Below are positions 1 through 13,400 of a stretch of 64,000 nt of DNA, one piece after another. The DNA is from Galdieria partita (Eukaryota > Rhodophyta > Bangiophyceae > Galdieriales > Galdieriaceae): contig BQMJ01000024.1 of assembly GCA_025991245.1 (NCBI GenBank), positions 1 through 64,000 on the forward strand. The letters run 5' to 3'. The notes under the pieces were generated by a model. The model was not told the origin of the DNA. It searched no databases and worked only from the letters and a program-made list of their open reading frames with translations. Made by a program: the position numbers and the translations under genes. How positions within the stretch are numbered: the first letter of the stretch is position 1; the number at the start of each line of letters is the position of its first letter.

Positions 1-455
1 AATAAACCCTAATAAACCCTAATAAACCCTAATAAACCCTAATAAACCCTAATAAACCCTAATAAACCCTAATAAACCCTAAATAAACCCTAAATAAACC
101 CTAATAAACCCTAAATAAACCCTAATAAACCCTAAATAAACCCTAATAAACCCTAATAAACCCTAAATAAACCCTAAATAAACCCTAATAAACCCTAATA
201 AACCCTAATAAACCCTAATAAACCCTAATAAACCCTAATAAACCCTAATAAACCCTAAATAAACCCTAATAAACCCTAAATAAACCCTAATAAACCCTAA
301 ATAACCCTAAATAAACCCTAAATAAACCCTAAATAAACCCTAATAAACCCTAATAAACCCTAATAAACCCTAAATAAACCCTAATAAACCCTAATAAACC
401 CTAATAAACCCTAATAAACCCTAATAAACCCTAATAAACCCTAATAAACCCTAAT
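1..455. repeat. Telomere repeat array, left chromosome end
   Basis: About 45 tandem copies of a C-rich repeat whose 5' end is at the window start, the orientation expected of a left chromosome end. The main unit is the 10-mer AATAAACCCT (G-strand AGGGTTTATT). 11-mers with one extra A are interspersed between about 80 and 370, and one shortened unit lies near 300. The outermost 80 bp are pure 10-mers. After 455 the repeat degenerates over about 35 bp (cagtaaaacc forms) into unique-looking DNA. The CCCTAAA-like core resembles plant-type repeats, but the unit is longer. Whether base 1 is the true chromosome terminus cannot be seen. Confidence 0.97.
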
Positions 456-2925
456 AGAACCTAGTAAAACCTCAGTAAAACCTCAGTAAAGCCAGAATAA
501 GAAAGAAAAACGCATATTCTTTTCTGTCAGGCTACGTGTATTTTAGAATTCACTGCTTTTGTTTTCTTGAATGCATCAGAGAAGAAAGTCCTTCAATTCT
601 ATCGATCGTTTTACGCTTGCTTCTAGTATAATTAATTAAGCCGCAAGTTTTTATAAAGGTTTTTCTAATGGCCAAATGACTTTTGGTTTGTTCTTCTTTT
701 TGTTTGTGGATTTGAGTTTGATTGCGGGAACACTTAGAATCCCAAAAAAAGGTTTACATGTTATCGTTAATTAATTGTCGTTCTTTTTTGCTTAGCCGTT
801 TTTTTGGTGTGTTGTGCCTATTTAAAATTTTTAAGCGGTTTGTTTCAATGAAAAACTTTTTTGGTTGATTTTAGCCTTATTACCTTTCTCTTTTATTGTC
901 CAAGTTGTAAAGCAAATTATTAAAGCTTTTATTACTTTTTTTTGTTCTTAGTTAAGGCCCTGTATAATGTGTAGAGAATCCTTGAGTTTTCTTACAATGG
1001 ATGAATTTTCCTTTATGTATCCTGTTTATATTTTTCTATAGTATGTGACTTTGGATTCAAACAGTACTAAACCCTAAATAAAACTTAATTGACCCTGATG
1101 AAAAGAGTTCCTATTGCCCTGTATGAGACCATCCGCATTTGAACAATTATCACTGTCTATGTCATATTGATTTGTTAAAGAAAATAGCGATGTTTTTCTA
1201 TGAAGACCTTTACTTTTGCTATTAGTCTCGTAAAATTAATCAGTCTTAAATGGTGCTTCTTGTTTTGCTAGTGATAAAATGACTCGCCTTGTGAGCCAGT
1301 TTTTTGTATGTTTGTATTTGTTGTTCATTAAGGGAAGACCTGGAAATTTAAGGAAAATTTTAAGATGGTATTTTTAATTCAAAGCTCTTTTGAGTTGAAG
1401 CATTTCTCTGCTGCTTTGCAATAATTCAAATTTGTGAGGCATTTAGAAATTGTGACCATCTTTCTTAAGTAGCTCCTTTTTGTTGTCATTAGCATTATTA
1501 CCGACGTTCTTTATTGACCTAGTGGAACAGTAAATTTATATGCTTTTCACATTATTTTTTTTGCTTTGTCTGATATTTGTGCCAAATCTATTTGGTGTAA
1601 GATCCTTTTGGTTTCTGATATTGGATGAATTTACCTTGAAGCACCCTGTTAATATCTTCCAATTTTATTTGAAAGTTTAGTTAAATATGCTTATTTAACT
1701 AGAAATTATACCCTAATGAAGCCTAGAAAACCAAAATAAAGAAAAACTCTTATTGCTTTTAGCCTGGGCATACCTAATTTTTCAATCCATTGCGCTCTAG
1801 TTGTCTCAAACTAGGAGTACGCAAAGTAAATTGGTTGTGTCTGGTTTCTTATTTATGCTTTTTGTCAAAGAATAGCTACGTATTTTTTATTTTTTATGCT
1901 CGTTGTGCTACTGACCAAGTTTGGTTTCCTGTCAGCTACATTTTAAGATTCTTTTGGATTGGAAACTAGAGTTAGTTGTTACATTCCTCGTTTAGTTCAG
2001 ATTTTTTGAAGGTCACAATTTTCTGCTTCTTTTGCATTGTTTTGAGATTTCAATGCTTTCGTTTAAATGGTACTCTTCTGGCTACGTTAGTCTAAAAAAC
2101 GAGCAATGTACGCGAAGAAGTCGTCGCAACAGTTGAGCAATCTGTCACAATTAACATTTTCCTCGCTCTATTCTTCGTTGTTTTCGTTATTGCATTCAAG
2201 GGTTGTCCCTTCTTTTTACTACTTTTCTATAAATAAAAAAACATTTTTCTTCTGTATTTCATTGTCATATAGCAAATGAACTCCCTTTCATCAAAAGCAT
2301 TGTATTTTTTTTCTCTGTGAGCAGTTTGCTGTAACTTTTTCACTTCGTTTTACACGGTCGACAAATATCTACCCCACAAGAACAGGTTCAATGTATTGAT
2401 GATGTAAACAACATGTGGTATATGAAAATTCTTCAATATATCCTCTTCTTTCTATTTCTCTGATTTCTCATTCTATGGTTTGCTCGTAAAATTGGTATTT
2501 GTACTGTTTCTTTAATAAACTTTGGATACAAGTGTAGCCCTTATAATGCAAAGATTGCCTATTCCCCTTTGATACATTGCATAAATGCCTCTTCAATACC
2601 TTTTCATAGTGCCATTATGATAGATCTGAAACTAAAATGCTGAAATCTTTTTTTTTTAGGTTGCCATTAATTTTAAAAATTATTGAATTTTTTATGCAAT
2701 AATGCTACAGTAATGTTTCTCGCAAATTTCTCTTTTCATATAGGTTTGTATGGGTATTACTTGGTAACGATAATGATATTTCTTTATTTCCTTTTCTTAT
2801 TAAATTCGTTGATATCTCCAGTGCACATATAATGAAAAACTTCCCGATTTGGATAGTTTCGAAACTTTTGTTTCGATCGTTTTACCAAGACTTTCATAGT
2901 TGAACCTTATGAGAATCGTCTTTAT
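456..2925. repeat. Telomere-associated repeat unit, copy 1
   Basis: A gene-free, T-rich unit of about 2.47 kb that begins with degenerate telomere repeats and is repeated at 3216-5700. Matching landmarks lie about 2.77 kb apart: a tatagtatgtgacttt block (1040 and 3815), an agcc..ggcatacct block (1760 and 4535), a gatgtaa-acaa-tggta block (2400 and 5183) and a taccaagac-ttcat block near the end. Inside the unit, telomere-like tracts recur at about 456, 1063 and 1705. Stretches after each are alignable (for example ggatgaattt.cctt at about 1000 and 1625), so the unit itself is built of diverged subrepeats of about 600-640 bp. No open frame exceeds noise. Confidence 0.85.
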
Positions 2926-3215
2926 TAAACCCTAATAGTAAACTATAAGGAGACCGTATAGTAAACCTCAGTAAAATCTCAATAAGAAAGAAAAATGCAT
3001 GCTTCCTTCGGCCAGGCTACACACATTTTGCAATTCAATTATTTCTTTTTTCATGTATGCATTCCAGGATCCGCTTTATTCTATAATGCTTTTTACCGTT
3101 GCTTCTAATGTAATCAGTTTTGTCGCAAATTCTTAATGAGTATTTTAAAGATGGCGTTGTGACTTCTTTTATTGGCTCTTTTCGGTTAACCTTAATATTC
3201 CCTAACATTCCCTAA
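2926..3215. repeat. Truncated telomere-associated unit
   Basis: About 290 bp matching the first part of the flanking units: degenerate telomere repeats, then the gaaagaaaaatgcatgcttcc segment, the gccaggct-cac segment and the ttgcttcta-t-taatca segment. It stops after a ttttaaagatgg-gt-gtgacttctttta block and runs straight into another telomere-like tract at about 3200. It therefore looks like a short copy left by a break or recombination between two telomere-bearing ends. Confidence 0.8.
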
Positions 3216-5700
3216 TAAACCCTAATAGTACAGCATAAGTAGACCCTATAGTAAACCCTCAGTAGAACCTCAATAAGACAAAAAAATGCATGCTTCCTTC
3301 TGCCAGGCTGCACTTATTTTGCAAGTCACTCATTTTTTTTCATTAGTGCATTAGAGAAGCCACTTAATCCTATCAAGCTTTTTACCCTTGCTTCTAGTAG
3401 AATCAATTATGTCGCAAATTTTTTAGGAGTATTCTAAAGATGACGATGTGACTTCTTTTATGAGCTTATTTCGGTTCTGCTTCTATTTGAGTTTTACTGC
3501 GAGAATGCTTCAAACGTAAAGAGAATGTTTACATTTTACTCGTAAATGTTGGTCGCCCTTTTTTGTTTAGGCATTTTTCTGTTGTTTTGTGTTGATTGAA
3601 AAGTTTAAGCGGTTTGCTCAAATGGAAACTTTTTTGTAGTAACTGTTGTTTTGACATTGTCGTCTTTCATTGACCAAGGCGTAAAGCAATTTTTAAAGCT
3701 TTGATTACATATCAGTTTTCTTTGTTCTTCGTTGAACCCTTATATGTTGTGTAAAGGATACTCGAGCTTTCTTATAATTGATGAATGTGCCTTTATTTAT
3801 CCTACTAATATTTTCCTATAGTATGTGACTTTGGGTAAAACAGTAATGAACCTCAATAAAACTTATTAAACCCTGATAAAAAAGCTCCCATTGTCCTACA
3901 CCAAAACATCCGCATTTGAAAATTTATTAGGTTTTTGGTCATCTCGATGCATTGGAGAAAGAAAGCGAATTGGTTCTATCAGGACCTTTACTTTTGCTTT
4001 TGGTCTTGTAAAGGTAATTAATTCTCAAACTGTGCTACTTGTTTTGCCAGCGATCAAATGGCTTGCCTTGTGTGCTATTTCTGCGTATGTTTGTATTTGT
4101 TGTTTACTGCGGGTATTTAGGTAAGATTTTAGAATGCTATTTTTAATTCAAAGCCATTTCTAGTTAGGGAATTTCTTTGTTGCTTTGCAGTAATTCGAAA
4201 TTGTGAGTTTGCTAGAAATTGTGAGCATTTTCCTTGAATGGTTTCCTTTTGTTGTTATTAGCATCATTACCGTCGTTCTTCTTTGACCGAGTGGCACAGT
4301 AAATTAATGGGTTTTTTCACATCTTGATATTTTGCTTTGTCAGGTATTTGTGCCGAATCTATTTGGCCTAAGATCCTTTTGGTTTCTTATATTGGATGAA
4401 TTTACCTTGATTCACCCTGTTAATATCTTTTAACAGTATTTGAACGTTTAGGTAAATATACATATTCAACTTGAAATTGTACTCTAATCAAGCCTAATAA
4501 AACCAAAACGAGAAAAAAAATGCTTATAGTTTTTAGCCAGGGCATACCTAGTTTTTCAATTTGTTGCGCTCTAGTAGTCTCAAAGTAGGAGTGGGCAGAG
4601 TAAATTGTTTATGTCTGTTTTCTTATTTAAGTTCTTTGCCAAAGAATGGTCACTTTTTTTATTTTTTTTTATGCTTGTTGGGCTACTGACCAAGTTTGGT
4701 TTCCTGTCAGTTGCATTTGTCTATTTTTTATTGGATTTGAAACTGGAGTTATTTTTTAGATTCCTCTTTTAGTTCAAATTTTTTTTGGAGTTCGCACTTT
4801 TCTGCTTCTTTTGTATTGTTTTGAGATTTTAGGTGATTCGTTTAAATGGTACTCTTCTGGTGACGTTAGTCTAAGGCTCCATCATTGTACGCGAACAACT
4901 CGTCGCAACAATTGAGCAATCTGTCACTATTAACATTTTCATTTCTTTGTTTTTTGTTGTTTTCATCGTTGTTTTCAAGGATTGTCCCTTCTTTTTACTA
5001 CTATTTTACAAATGAGAAAAACAAGTTTCTTCTTCTTCTGTATTTCAATATGATATAGTTAATAAATTCCCTTTCACCAAAAGAATTGTAATTTTTTTCT
5101 TTGTGAGCAGATTGCTGTAACTTTTCTCTTTTTTTTGCTTCACTTGGTTTCTGCCTGACGAGAATAGGTTCATGGTACCGATGATGTAAGGAACAAGTGG
5201 AACATAAAAACTCTTCAACATCTTGTCAAGTTTCTATTTCTCTAAATCCTTATTCTCTCTTGTTTCCTTGTAAAATGGGTATTTTGTGTTGTTCCTTTTG
5301 CTAAACCAAGTGTAGGCCTAATGATGCAAAAACTGCCTACTCCCCTTTGATATTTGACATAAAATCCTCTTCAATACTTTTTCATGATGCCAATGCAATA
5401 GAACTGAGAATGAAATATTGAAATCTAGTTCTTTTTTTTAACTGTCGTCACAGGGTTTGAAAATTTTTTAAATTTTTATGCATTAGTGACATAGTAGCTT
5501 TTTCGTTGAATTTGTCTTTTCATTTGGGTACTCTATGGTAGAGATAATGATATTTCTTTTTTGATTTTTCTTTGTAAGGCCGTTGCTGTCTTTAGCGCCT
5601 ATGTAATGATAAGCTTTCAATTTGTACAGTTTTGAAACTTTTGTTTCGATCGTTTCACCAAGACCTTCATGGTTCAATCTTACCTTATTAGAATCGTCTT
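3216..5700. repeat. Telomere-associated repeat unit, copy 2
   Basis: Second full copy of the 2.5 kb unit, opening with interstitial telomere repeats (ccctaataaaccctaatag) and ending at the same gaatcgtcttta landmark as copy 1. By eye the two copies differ by many substitutions and small indels, so the duplication is not recent. Small open frames inside (for example 3891-4124) are not conserved between the copies and are treated as chance. Confidence 0.83.
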
Positions 5701-8700
5701 TAGAAATCTGTCCTATATAGCAAAATTCGGAGTTTTGTTATTTGGTCACTTTATTGTATTCTACAATGCAATACTATTGGAAATTTAACCATTTGGTAAG
5801 TAGTTTCTGCTTTTGACGGTCTTAAGACATTGCTTGCTTCATTCTTTGAGTTGAATTACTTGGAATATAGTGTCGCTATACACATTTAGCAAAAAGTAAA
5901 CAATGCTTATGCTATTCTTGGATTCTCGAAAGCAAAACTTTGTGTTTTGGTAAACTTTTCGAGCCGCCATTTATCTATTCTCGACAATGTCAAATTCTGA
6001 ATCACTTTGTTGGCTTTTCATTTGTTTATTCGTATGCCCTGGATTCTTGCTCAATGGTTATTTTATAAGAATGACTACATGAGAAGATTCAATCGTCATT
6101 TAGGCTCTTTGTTCACATTTTAGAAAGTTGAGTTCTTTGCTCCTTCTTCTTCTAGTACGACTGTCTCTCTTTTTCTGTGTTTTCTGTCTTATAACCTTTG
6201 AATGTGTAATGAAGCTTTCATAGGTTCTATTTCTCTTATGTACTAAGCTGTTCGAGGTGAGAATATATTAATTTTTATTACATGCAGATTTGTTCTAATT
6301 TTTTGTACAAAATTTCGCATTGTCACCTACTGGTTACTCCTGAGAACAACTGAAAGCACTGATGCCATAAAGGACAAATAACGTATTGAAATTCTTCAAT
6401 TTTTTCACTTGTGCCGACCTTTCTAAATTCTTTCTTTTTCTATGGACTCTATTTGAGGCAATATTTTTATCGATCTTCTTGAAACGTAGGCAATTTTAGA
6501 AATATAGTTAAATATTTTTGGTTAAGGAAACACAAGTTTCCTTTCCTTTTTCGAAGATGCATGTTTTTTTTCTATTCAGTACATCGCGGTAAATCAATGT
6601 CATAGATCAATGAAAATTAGTGGTTTAAATTGATTCCCTTAATTGTGAAATTGTTATAGCATTCTTGAAGATTTTTGTGATTTTGTTAATTTACCTCGAG
6701 TGACAAAATAACTCTTCCTTTGAAATTTTTTGGAATCTATTCTAGAGTTGTAGTTGCAGTGCATGAAAACGATATCCAATTGTCCCATTTCTTTCATTTT
6801 TATTAAACTTTTAGTTTTTGGGGAGAGCTGAGCAATTTGGTTATGAATTTGATATATTGCGAAATCTAAATCTGGTCATTTTTATAGCTACCGTTTTGCA
6901 TGAATATTTTTCACCAAAGTCATTTTCGATATGGAAAAGCGACAATTTTTTTGAGGAGTAGAATCTTGTTACGGTTGTTACTATGTGATATCATGGTAAC
7001 AGGAACCTCTTTTGTAAAAATTTTTTTGCTTTTTTATGGTAACTGGATTCATTTTGTTCTACTTTATGTTGATCGACATTATATTATACAGGAATTGTAC
7101 TTTTGATATATATAAGTAATATGGAGCAAGCCGCGCTTTTGACATAAAAAAGCCTCAAATGAATTAAACAGTTAGCAATCTAGCCACAAAAATTCAATGT
7201 TGGTCTGTAGCAATTTGAATATTATATGCTTTATGTCAGTTTGACTATGCTTTGATTGACAACTTGTAGAGAGACATACCTCTCAAGAGCACTTTTCCTC
7301 TATGAGTTTGTTGTATTTTCATTCTTGTTCTTTGAAATCATCCTGTTGTTTTTGTTTTTCTAATTAAATATATAAAATTTCCTTTGAGCATCTCAATTTG
7401 ACATAAGTACTGAACTGTTTCCGACTGAGAAAATGGTGATTTTTTCTTTGAACATGCATTTTGGGCGCTTCTTCTTACTATCTTTTCCATTGACGACTGA
7501 TGTCCGCTCAAGAGAAAAATTAGAGATACTTATTCAATAATGACAAGCAGTATATGAGAATTCTTCAACTTTCTAGAGATTCTATTTCTCTTGTTGTCTT
7601 TTCTCTATAGGTTATTTTCAAACGATACCTTTAATGATCATTTACTAGTCTATAAGAGTACGAAAGAAAGAAACGTTACAAAGTTCCAATAAAAATAGAA
7701 TTGTCTAGTGTTCTCTGACATACGTCATGTGCTTTCCTTCAATGAATTATGTTCTCGTGAAACCAATATTATAAAGCAAAGAATTATTTAATAATTCAAA
7801 TATTTTGATACAACCTTGTTGCTTTCATATTGGGTAGTGTTTAAGTGTTGTTTTGTTTGTTGATCCATTCGTGTCAGTTCATCTTCGCCTATGAAATCTT
7901 CATCCCCTAACATACTCGTCCACTTTTACCGCTTTTGACTGATCATGAATTTTCTCTGGTACTTGTTTTGGGGAAACGTTATCATTTGTTTGGAGCTAAC
8001 ATAATTCATTATTTACTTGAAATCTTGCAAAACTAAATTGGCTCCGCTTTCCGTTTTTTGCAACAGTACTATTTACCATCTACTGTATCAGAGTCTTTCT
8101 CGATTCACTGACAGTGGTTTGAAGAGTATAACCTTGTTTCGCCCTACTTTTTCCCTTATGTAGTTCTATCTATCACTCAGCAATTTGGCAAAACAGGGTT
8201 TTATTTTCTTATAATCATTTTATACTCCTTATTTCATTCTGTGAGTATCTTTGTATACAAAAATGCTACTTTGAGGGTGGTATACACATAAAACCAAAAG
8301 TAAGCTATATCATACATATGCTATAAAAAAAACCTTCAACTGAAATAAACAATAAACAATGATGACGTAGTTATTCCATCATGTCTACTATTCTTCCTCT
8401 TTCTATTTGCTTTATGTCTAGATAATCTATAACTTTGAGTAGTAGCTATTAGAAGAAAGTATCACTGAGTAGCATTCTTTCTTATCGGTCATGTGGTACT
8501 TTCATTCTTTTTCTCTGCAATCAGTTTCTTCTTCCTTGCTTTCTTATCTTTAAGTACTTTTTTAGTCTTTTACTATGCATTGCATAACATTTTGGCTTTT
8601 TTCTAGCTCTTTTCTCTAGAATTTTCTATTTGAAACTCTTTGTGTGGAAACACCTCCAATCCAAATTCAATTTCTTCCATGATTTCCATAAGAACTTTCA
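5701..8700. repeat. Diverged subtelomeric repeats, no gene
   Basis: T-rich DNA without a supportable gene. Weak echoes of the upstream unit recur: the block gatgc-ataaagg-acaa ... attcttcaa, which follows the telomere-side units at 2400 and 5183, reappears in diverged form near 6370 and 7545, with a possible trace near 8350. These are roughly 1.17 kb apart and are followed each time by a tctatttctc-like tract. I read this as older copies of the same family. Boundaries are approximate. Confidence 0.5.
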
Positions 8701-11380
8701 ATGCGATTAGCTTTTCATACTTATCTAGCGTTTAAATCGGTACTTGGAGAATAGAAATTAAATGAATGCCTTCTACTGGGGTACATATTCATTTCTACGT
8801 TTCAATAGGGAGCAAGAGCAAGTTTGAGACTAGCAGTCTTTGTTAACGGCTCAACTTGAAATACTGTGACACTTGCGAAGTTGCAGGAGAAGCTCTACTT
8901 GTAAATATTCTAGTGTACTTGCAAACTGGCTCAAGAATTTCCAACTATGTCATGTATGCAAAAATGCACCATAGAGATTTTGAATCAATCGTTGGTCTTT
9001 CCTCAACTTTTCCAGAGGACAATGAAGTATGAAAGAAGAGCTTGGTAAGTTCGATTCTTTTACTCCTCCATTTCTGTTGATTTTGACCACTACCTATTTT
9101 TATATTTACAAATAAATAGCACTTTATCCATTTTTAGACAGTTGGAGCTTACTCCTGGATAATCGTGAAAAACTAGTCATACATCAGAAAAACACATTTT
9201 CGTAGATACAAACTATTTCCTACAGCCTTTTGACACAAATATCTGCTTTAAAAAAATTTCGAAAAATTTTTGAATTTTGTCGAGGAATTGGCTACGTAGA
9301 ACAAAACACAGCCCATGGCAGCCAAAAGGCAATAGTGGAAAGTCGGAGGAAATGAATCAATGAACCCTCATGTGAATTCAAATAACTTCTTACTGGATTT
9401 CCCAACGACCCAGCTTGGATTCTAATTCTGCCTAGTAAGTAAAATCTACAATGCAACAAGTTTTTCATTTGCAACACAATCTACTAAGGTTCTATATATT
9501 ATTTGCTAATATTGTTTTCACAGATATCACTTTCTAATTTAGTCTCTTGTAAAGAATAGAGGTTTCTTTGTAAAATTGCATTTCTTCTTGTTGAGTGTGT
9601 ATGGTTTTTGAATGTGTAGTTTTTTCCAGGTACTACTTTAGGTGTTTTTTATGTTAATCTTTTTCGTCTTTCACATCACAGTGTAATTGGAAATGATTTC
9701 AGCGTTGTGTATCATAGACAACTTTATAGTTTTAATGTATTTTATTCTGAACTTTTTGTATGGTCCGTTTTTATATGTGCTCCTAGTTGTTTTAATTCGC
9801 CACTGGGTTAAATAAAAATTCGTAAACTTTTTCTTCTCCTAGACTTCCTGTAATTTAGAAATTTGATTGTGTTTGTTCTTGTTTTGGCTGAGTAGTTTGT
9901 TTTGAGCTAATATTGTTGCTGCCAGAAATTTTTGGTTTTCCTTTTCTCTTTTAAATTGAATATTCTATGGGAAACTCTCATAAGTACATGTTGTCTTCAA
10001 TAAGTTTCTTTGTTAAATAAAGCTTCTCATGTCAACTATCTTGCATCTCTATTTATTGTTTTGATTGATATTGGGTTGTTTGAAACTTTTCCTTTAAACT
10101 GTGGTCTTAGAAGAATTTTTGTACAGTTGTTCTTCATAATAAATTTTTTCTTATGAAGCGATACGAGAACTTTCTTTTTTGGGCGTTGGGTGATAGCTCT
10201 ACTGCATTGGCCCCAGCTCTGTACAATATGAATAATAATTCTGATTGGTTGATTGGTAAATCTTGAATGGCCAATTCTAGCCATTGCCTTTTTTTAAGAG
10301 TTTGTGTTGATTCTTTGAAGTCTCTCTGTTTACACCTTTGTGACTCAAAATGGTTAAACGTTGAGTCTCGCCTCTCCTGAATTGGGTTAAAGCATATGCA
10401 AATTGCCAAGATTCAATTTCTGAGATATTATCAATTGCATTTTCCTTCTGTAATGGTCTTTTTTTGTACTGTGTATTGCAGTTGGTGTTTGTCTTTCTTT
10501 CGTGGCTAAAAGTCTTTCTCGTTTGTATATAAATGACAAGTCAATTTGTCTATAAATGAAATTACGTGTCGTGTACATTTTTTATTATCAATTGAATAGA
10601 AAAAATTCCTTGCCTTTCAGACATTTTCATCATTATGACAATCCAAATGTTGGCTAGAGTTCTTCTTGTATAATTAACTAGTCACGAAATTCAGCGTGTA
10701 TTCACTCACGGACGCTAGACTTCTACGAAAATAGAATTTTGGCAACCGTACCCACCAGTATGAAGATCGATCGTTCAAGTAAACAAGGCATCAAGAATAA
10801 AATATTCATGTTTTGCTCAATTTGCTTTGTAACGTAGGAAGATCCTGGAATATCTTGCGCATATCTAGGAATGTTGCTCAATCAAGTAATTTAATATGCT
10901 GAAAGAATCGCTGTGTCTAAAATGAGCAATGTATTCATAAATTCGTGGACAGTTGTCAGTTTGTATACTTTGTGCTTGTCAACCTTTTTATAGAATTGTA
11001 CGTTGCATAGCTGGTTGTGATTTCCCAATAGAAAGACGGGGCTATTTAAGTGCCAACAGTAATACTATTCAAACAGTATCCTTTCCAAAACTGTGTCTCA
11101 CAAACTGCAACTGCTAAGTATTTATAGACTTGAGCACAAAAGACTACGGTAGCTATTCCAAACATACACTGTGCCGACGAGTTGCGAAGCCTCTCTTTTG
11201 TGAAAATTTTTCCCATCAGACGCTCTTTTTCTTCCAAGTTTTGTTTCGAAATTGCATCCTTCAAGTGACCTCGTCAAGTAAGATTAGCAGACAACGACGT
11301 AAAGATGCTTCAAAGTGGGTGTACAAACTCTGTTCACGTCCGTTTTCGAAACCGCAACTCACAGTTGAACTGCACAGTTG
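8701..11380. other. Gene-free subtelomeric DNA with strand-skew switch
   Basis: No gene seen. Up to about 10.6 kb the + strand is strongly T-rich (runs such as tttttctcttt); from about 10.7 kb it becomes A-rich. Short open frames on both strands have no recognisable motif. Nothing resembling a tRNA, rRNA or transposase was found by eye. Confidence 0.5.
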
Positions 11381-11399
11381 AGTTGCCACGAGCCAATCT

Positions 11400-13400
11400 C
11401 CCCTCTCCATTTGGACAATAGATTCTCAATAGACAAAAACCGACAATGACAAGAATCGTTTTTGTGAAGATCCAAAGAGAATCAACTCAGAATATACTCC
11501 GATTGTTACAAACGATCTTGGTAATTGTTCCACAAGAGAGAGTCAGTCCTCCTCTGTTGTTCACAGGACAACAGTTAGCTGTACAATTCAACTGGAAAAA
11601 CCAAGTTACATTGGAAGACTAGAGTGGGACAAGGATTCAAGGCCAAAGACTATTTGGAGCCTTTGTGCCCACTGGTTCCCCACTACTCCGCAGGGTCAAC
11701 GTCTTCAAACAGACCAGAGACTAAAGATCAACAAATTCTCTAAAAGAACTACGTTGCATTCGACAGGAACTTGGAAGCTACTTTGAGGTTCAAGTCAAGT
11801 TGTTCACAGGAAACGACCAAAACAAACTGGACCTTGGTTGGTATTTCAAAAAGCGCGAAATCATAAAACCGCAAAGTTTGGTCGTACTAAAAAGTTCTTC
11901 TCTAAATTCAACTACTTATATTTTCATAAAAAGGAACAATTTTATCCACTTCAAAACAGGTGGTAACAATGCAACTACAGCCACAGTTGAGCAAAACAAT
12001 CACAAAAAGAGATTGGGCAAAGTGACGTTGAAGAGCTCTTCGAGTACCGTCAAAAGTGCACACGCCATATAGTTTCATATGTACCTCGTAAACACTTTCC
12101 AAGGGAAGCCTCCACTCAAAGGTTTACCTAGAATACTATTGATTCTCTAACGTTGCGTTATTTGAAGAGAACCGTTGTGTTAGAATGATCGTTGACATAC
12201 CCCTGAGAGTAAAGCCCGCCATTGTATATTGAGATAAACTCACCTTTGTTATTTACCTTGGAGATTTACTGGCTTCAGGTTGATTTGGAGAACATTGAGC
12301 TCTAATCGATAGGAATCATTTCAAAAAAGTATAATCTGCCATTTTCAAGAAGGGTGTGTTTCCCACAACTTGGAACGATTGGGTGTGTGGTTGCCAAGTT
12401 GTCATAGAGAAATTTCGTCAAGTAGAGTGAACACTTGTGCTGATCAATGTCTAGCTGAACTGTTTGGAACTTGGAGGACTGTGAATTATGTGTTACCAGT
12501 ATCAAGGACTTTTTAGACTTTTGCAGATTTGAGTTTATACACTCTGGTCGAGTATTTCAATAATCAACAAAACGTGATTCAAGTACACATTGGAAGTGAC
12601 ACATGTATATAATTTGTATGTTACCTACAAGTATGTTGATAAAGAATCCAGTCGAGTTTCTCAAACAGCTTGAGTACCTAGACCACGTGTCGCATATTCT
12701 ATTTTGTATAATTCAATTGCGAAAACAAAGAATTAGTTGTTGACTCTTTCTATTTTGTATAAAAGCTATATATGAAAACTGTCCATAATGGCATAGCGTC
12801 ACGACTCACATACTAAGTGTCGTTGCAAAAACCTTGCCTTGTTTTGTCCCTTGACAATAACAGTCACCCACCCAGACCCTCAGCCAGTCATTCTCTTAGA
12901 ACAGAGCAACGTTTCAAACAGTCTAAGTTTCACAAAAGTCAACAATCTACCACGGAAAATTCTGCAAACACTAGAACACTCTAAAGTTGGAGAAACATAA
13001 CTGAGTTATCAAGGATGGCTTTCCAAGAAAAAGAATTGACTACACTAGTAAACCCAACAGAGAAAAGCAAAAAGGCAAGAAAGAAGCAACTCAGTCATAA
13101 ACTCTTCAACTATACCCAGAATACTTCAACACGTTATGAAGCTAGTGCCTGGACTCACTCTCGATTCTGGTTCCCTCAGAGTTTCTCTGATAAACAACAC
13201 AGACGCATCTACAACAGTTCTATTAAACCATACCTCATGAAAACTTTCAAAGTTGCCTATTCTCCAAATATATTCTAAAGCGCAACGCCAAACTCAAAGT
13301 TGGAAAAATATCTGTTGCACACTTTGGAAACACATCAACTGGTCAAGCACTCAAACAGTCATAAAGCTTTATCTAATTCTCTGTCAACTAGCTCATGTAT
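11400..13400. repeat. Subtelomeric repeat family B, copy 1
   Basis: A-rich DNA of about 2 kb with recognisable diverged matches further in. The segment around 11590-11720 (aaaaaccaa-ttaca ... aagact ... gggacaaggattcaa ... gactaaagatcaa) matches 13676-13890. The segment around 11900-11980 (ttttcataaaa ... tttatccactt) matches 15890-15950. The segments around 12205-12250 (agtaaagccc ... actcacc) and 12345 (tcaagaagggtg-gtttccca) match 16180-16225 and about 16480. The segment near 13255-13300 (ccaaatatattctaaagcg) matches about 17060. The order is kept, so these are ancient copies of one unit. It has no long frame and its function is unknown. Confidence 0.6.

Noticed and set aside
3891-4124. 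77-codon open frame in the telomere-associated unit
   Set aside because: The matching part of copy 1 (about 1115-1350) does not keep the frame, so it is not under coding selection.
456-5700. Telomeric retrotransposon
   Set aside because: No reverse transcriptase or other element protein can be read in any frame of either copy.
10036-10578. Overlapping minus-strand open frames of 63-91 codons
   Set aside because: They arise in a strongly T-rich strand where the complement has few stops; no motif or splice structure is visible.
11800-12072. 90-codon frame in repeat family B
   Set aside because: The diverged copy near 15.9 kb matches in DNA but not in frame.
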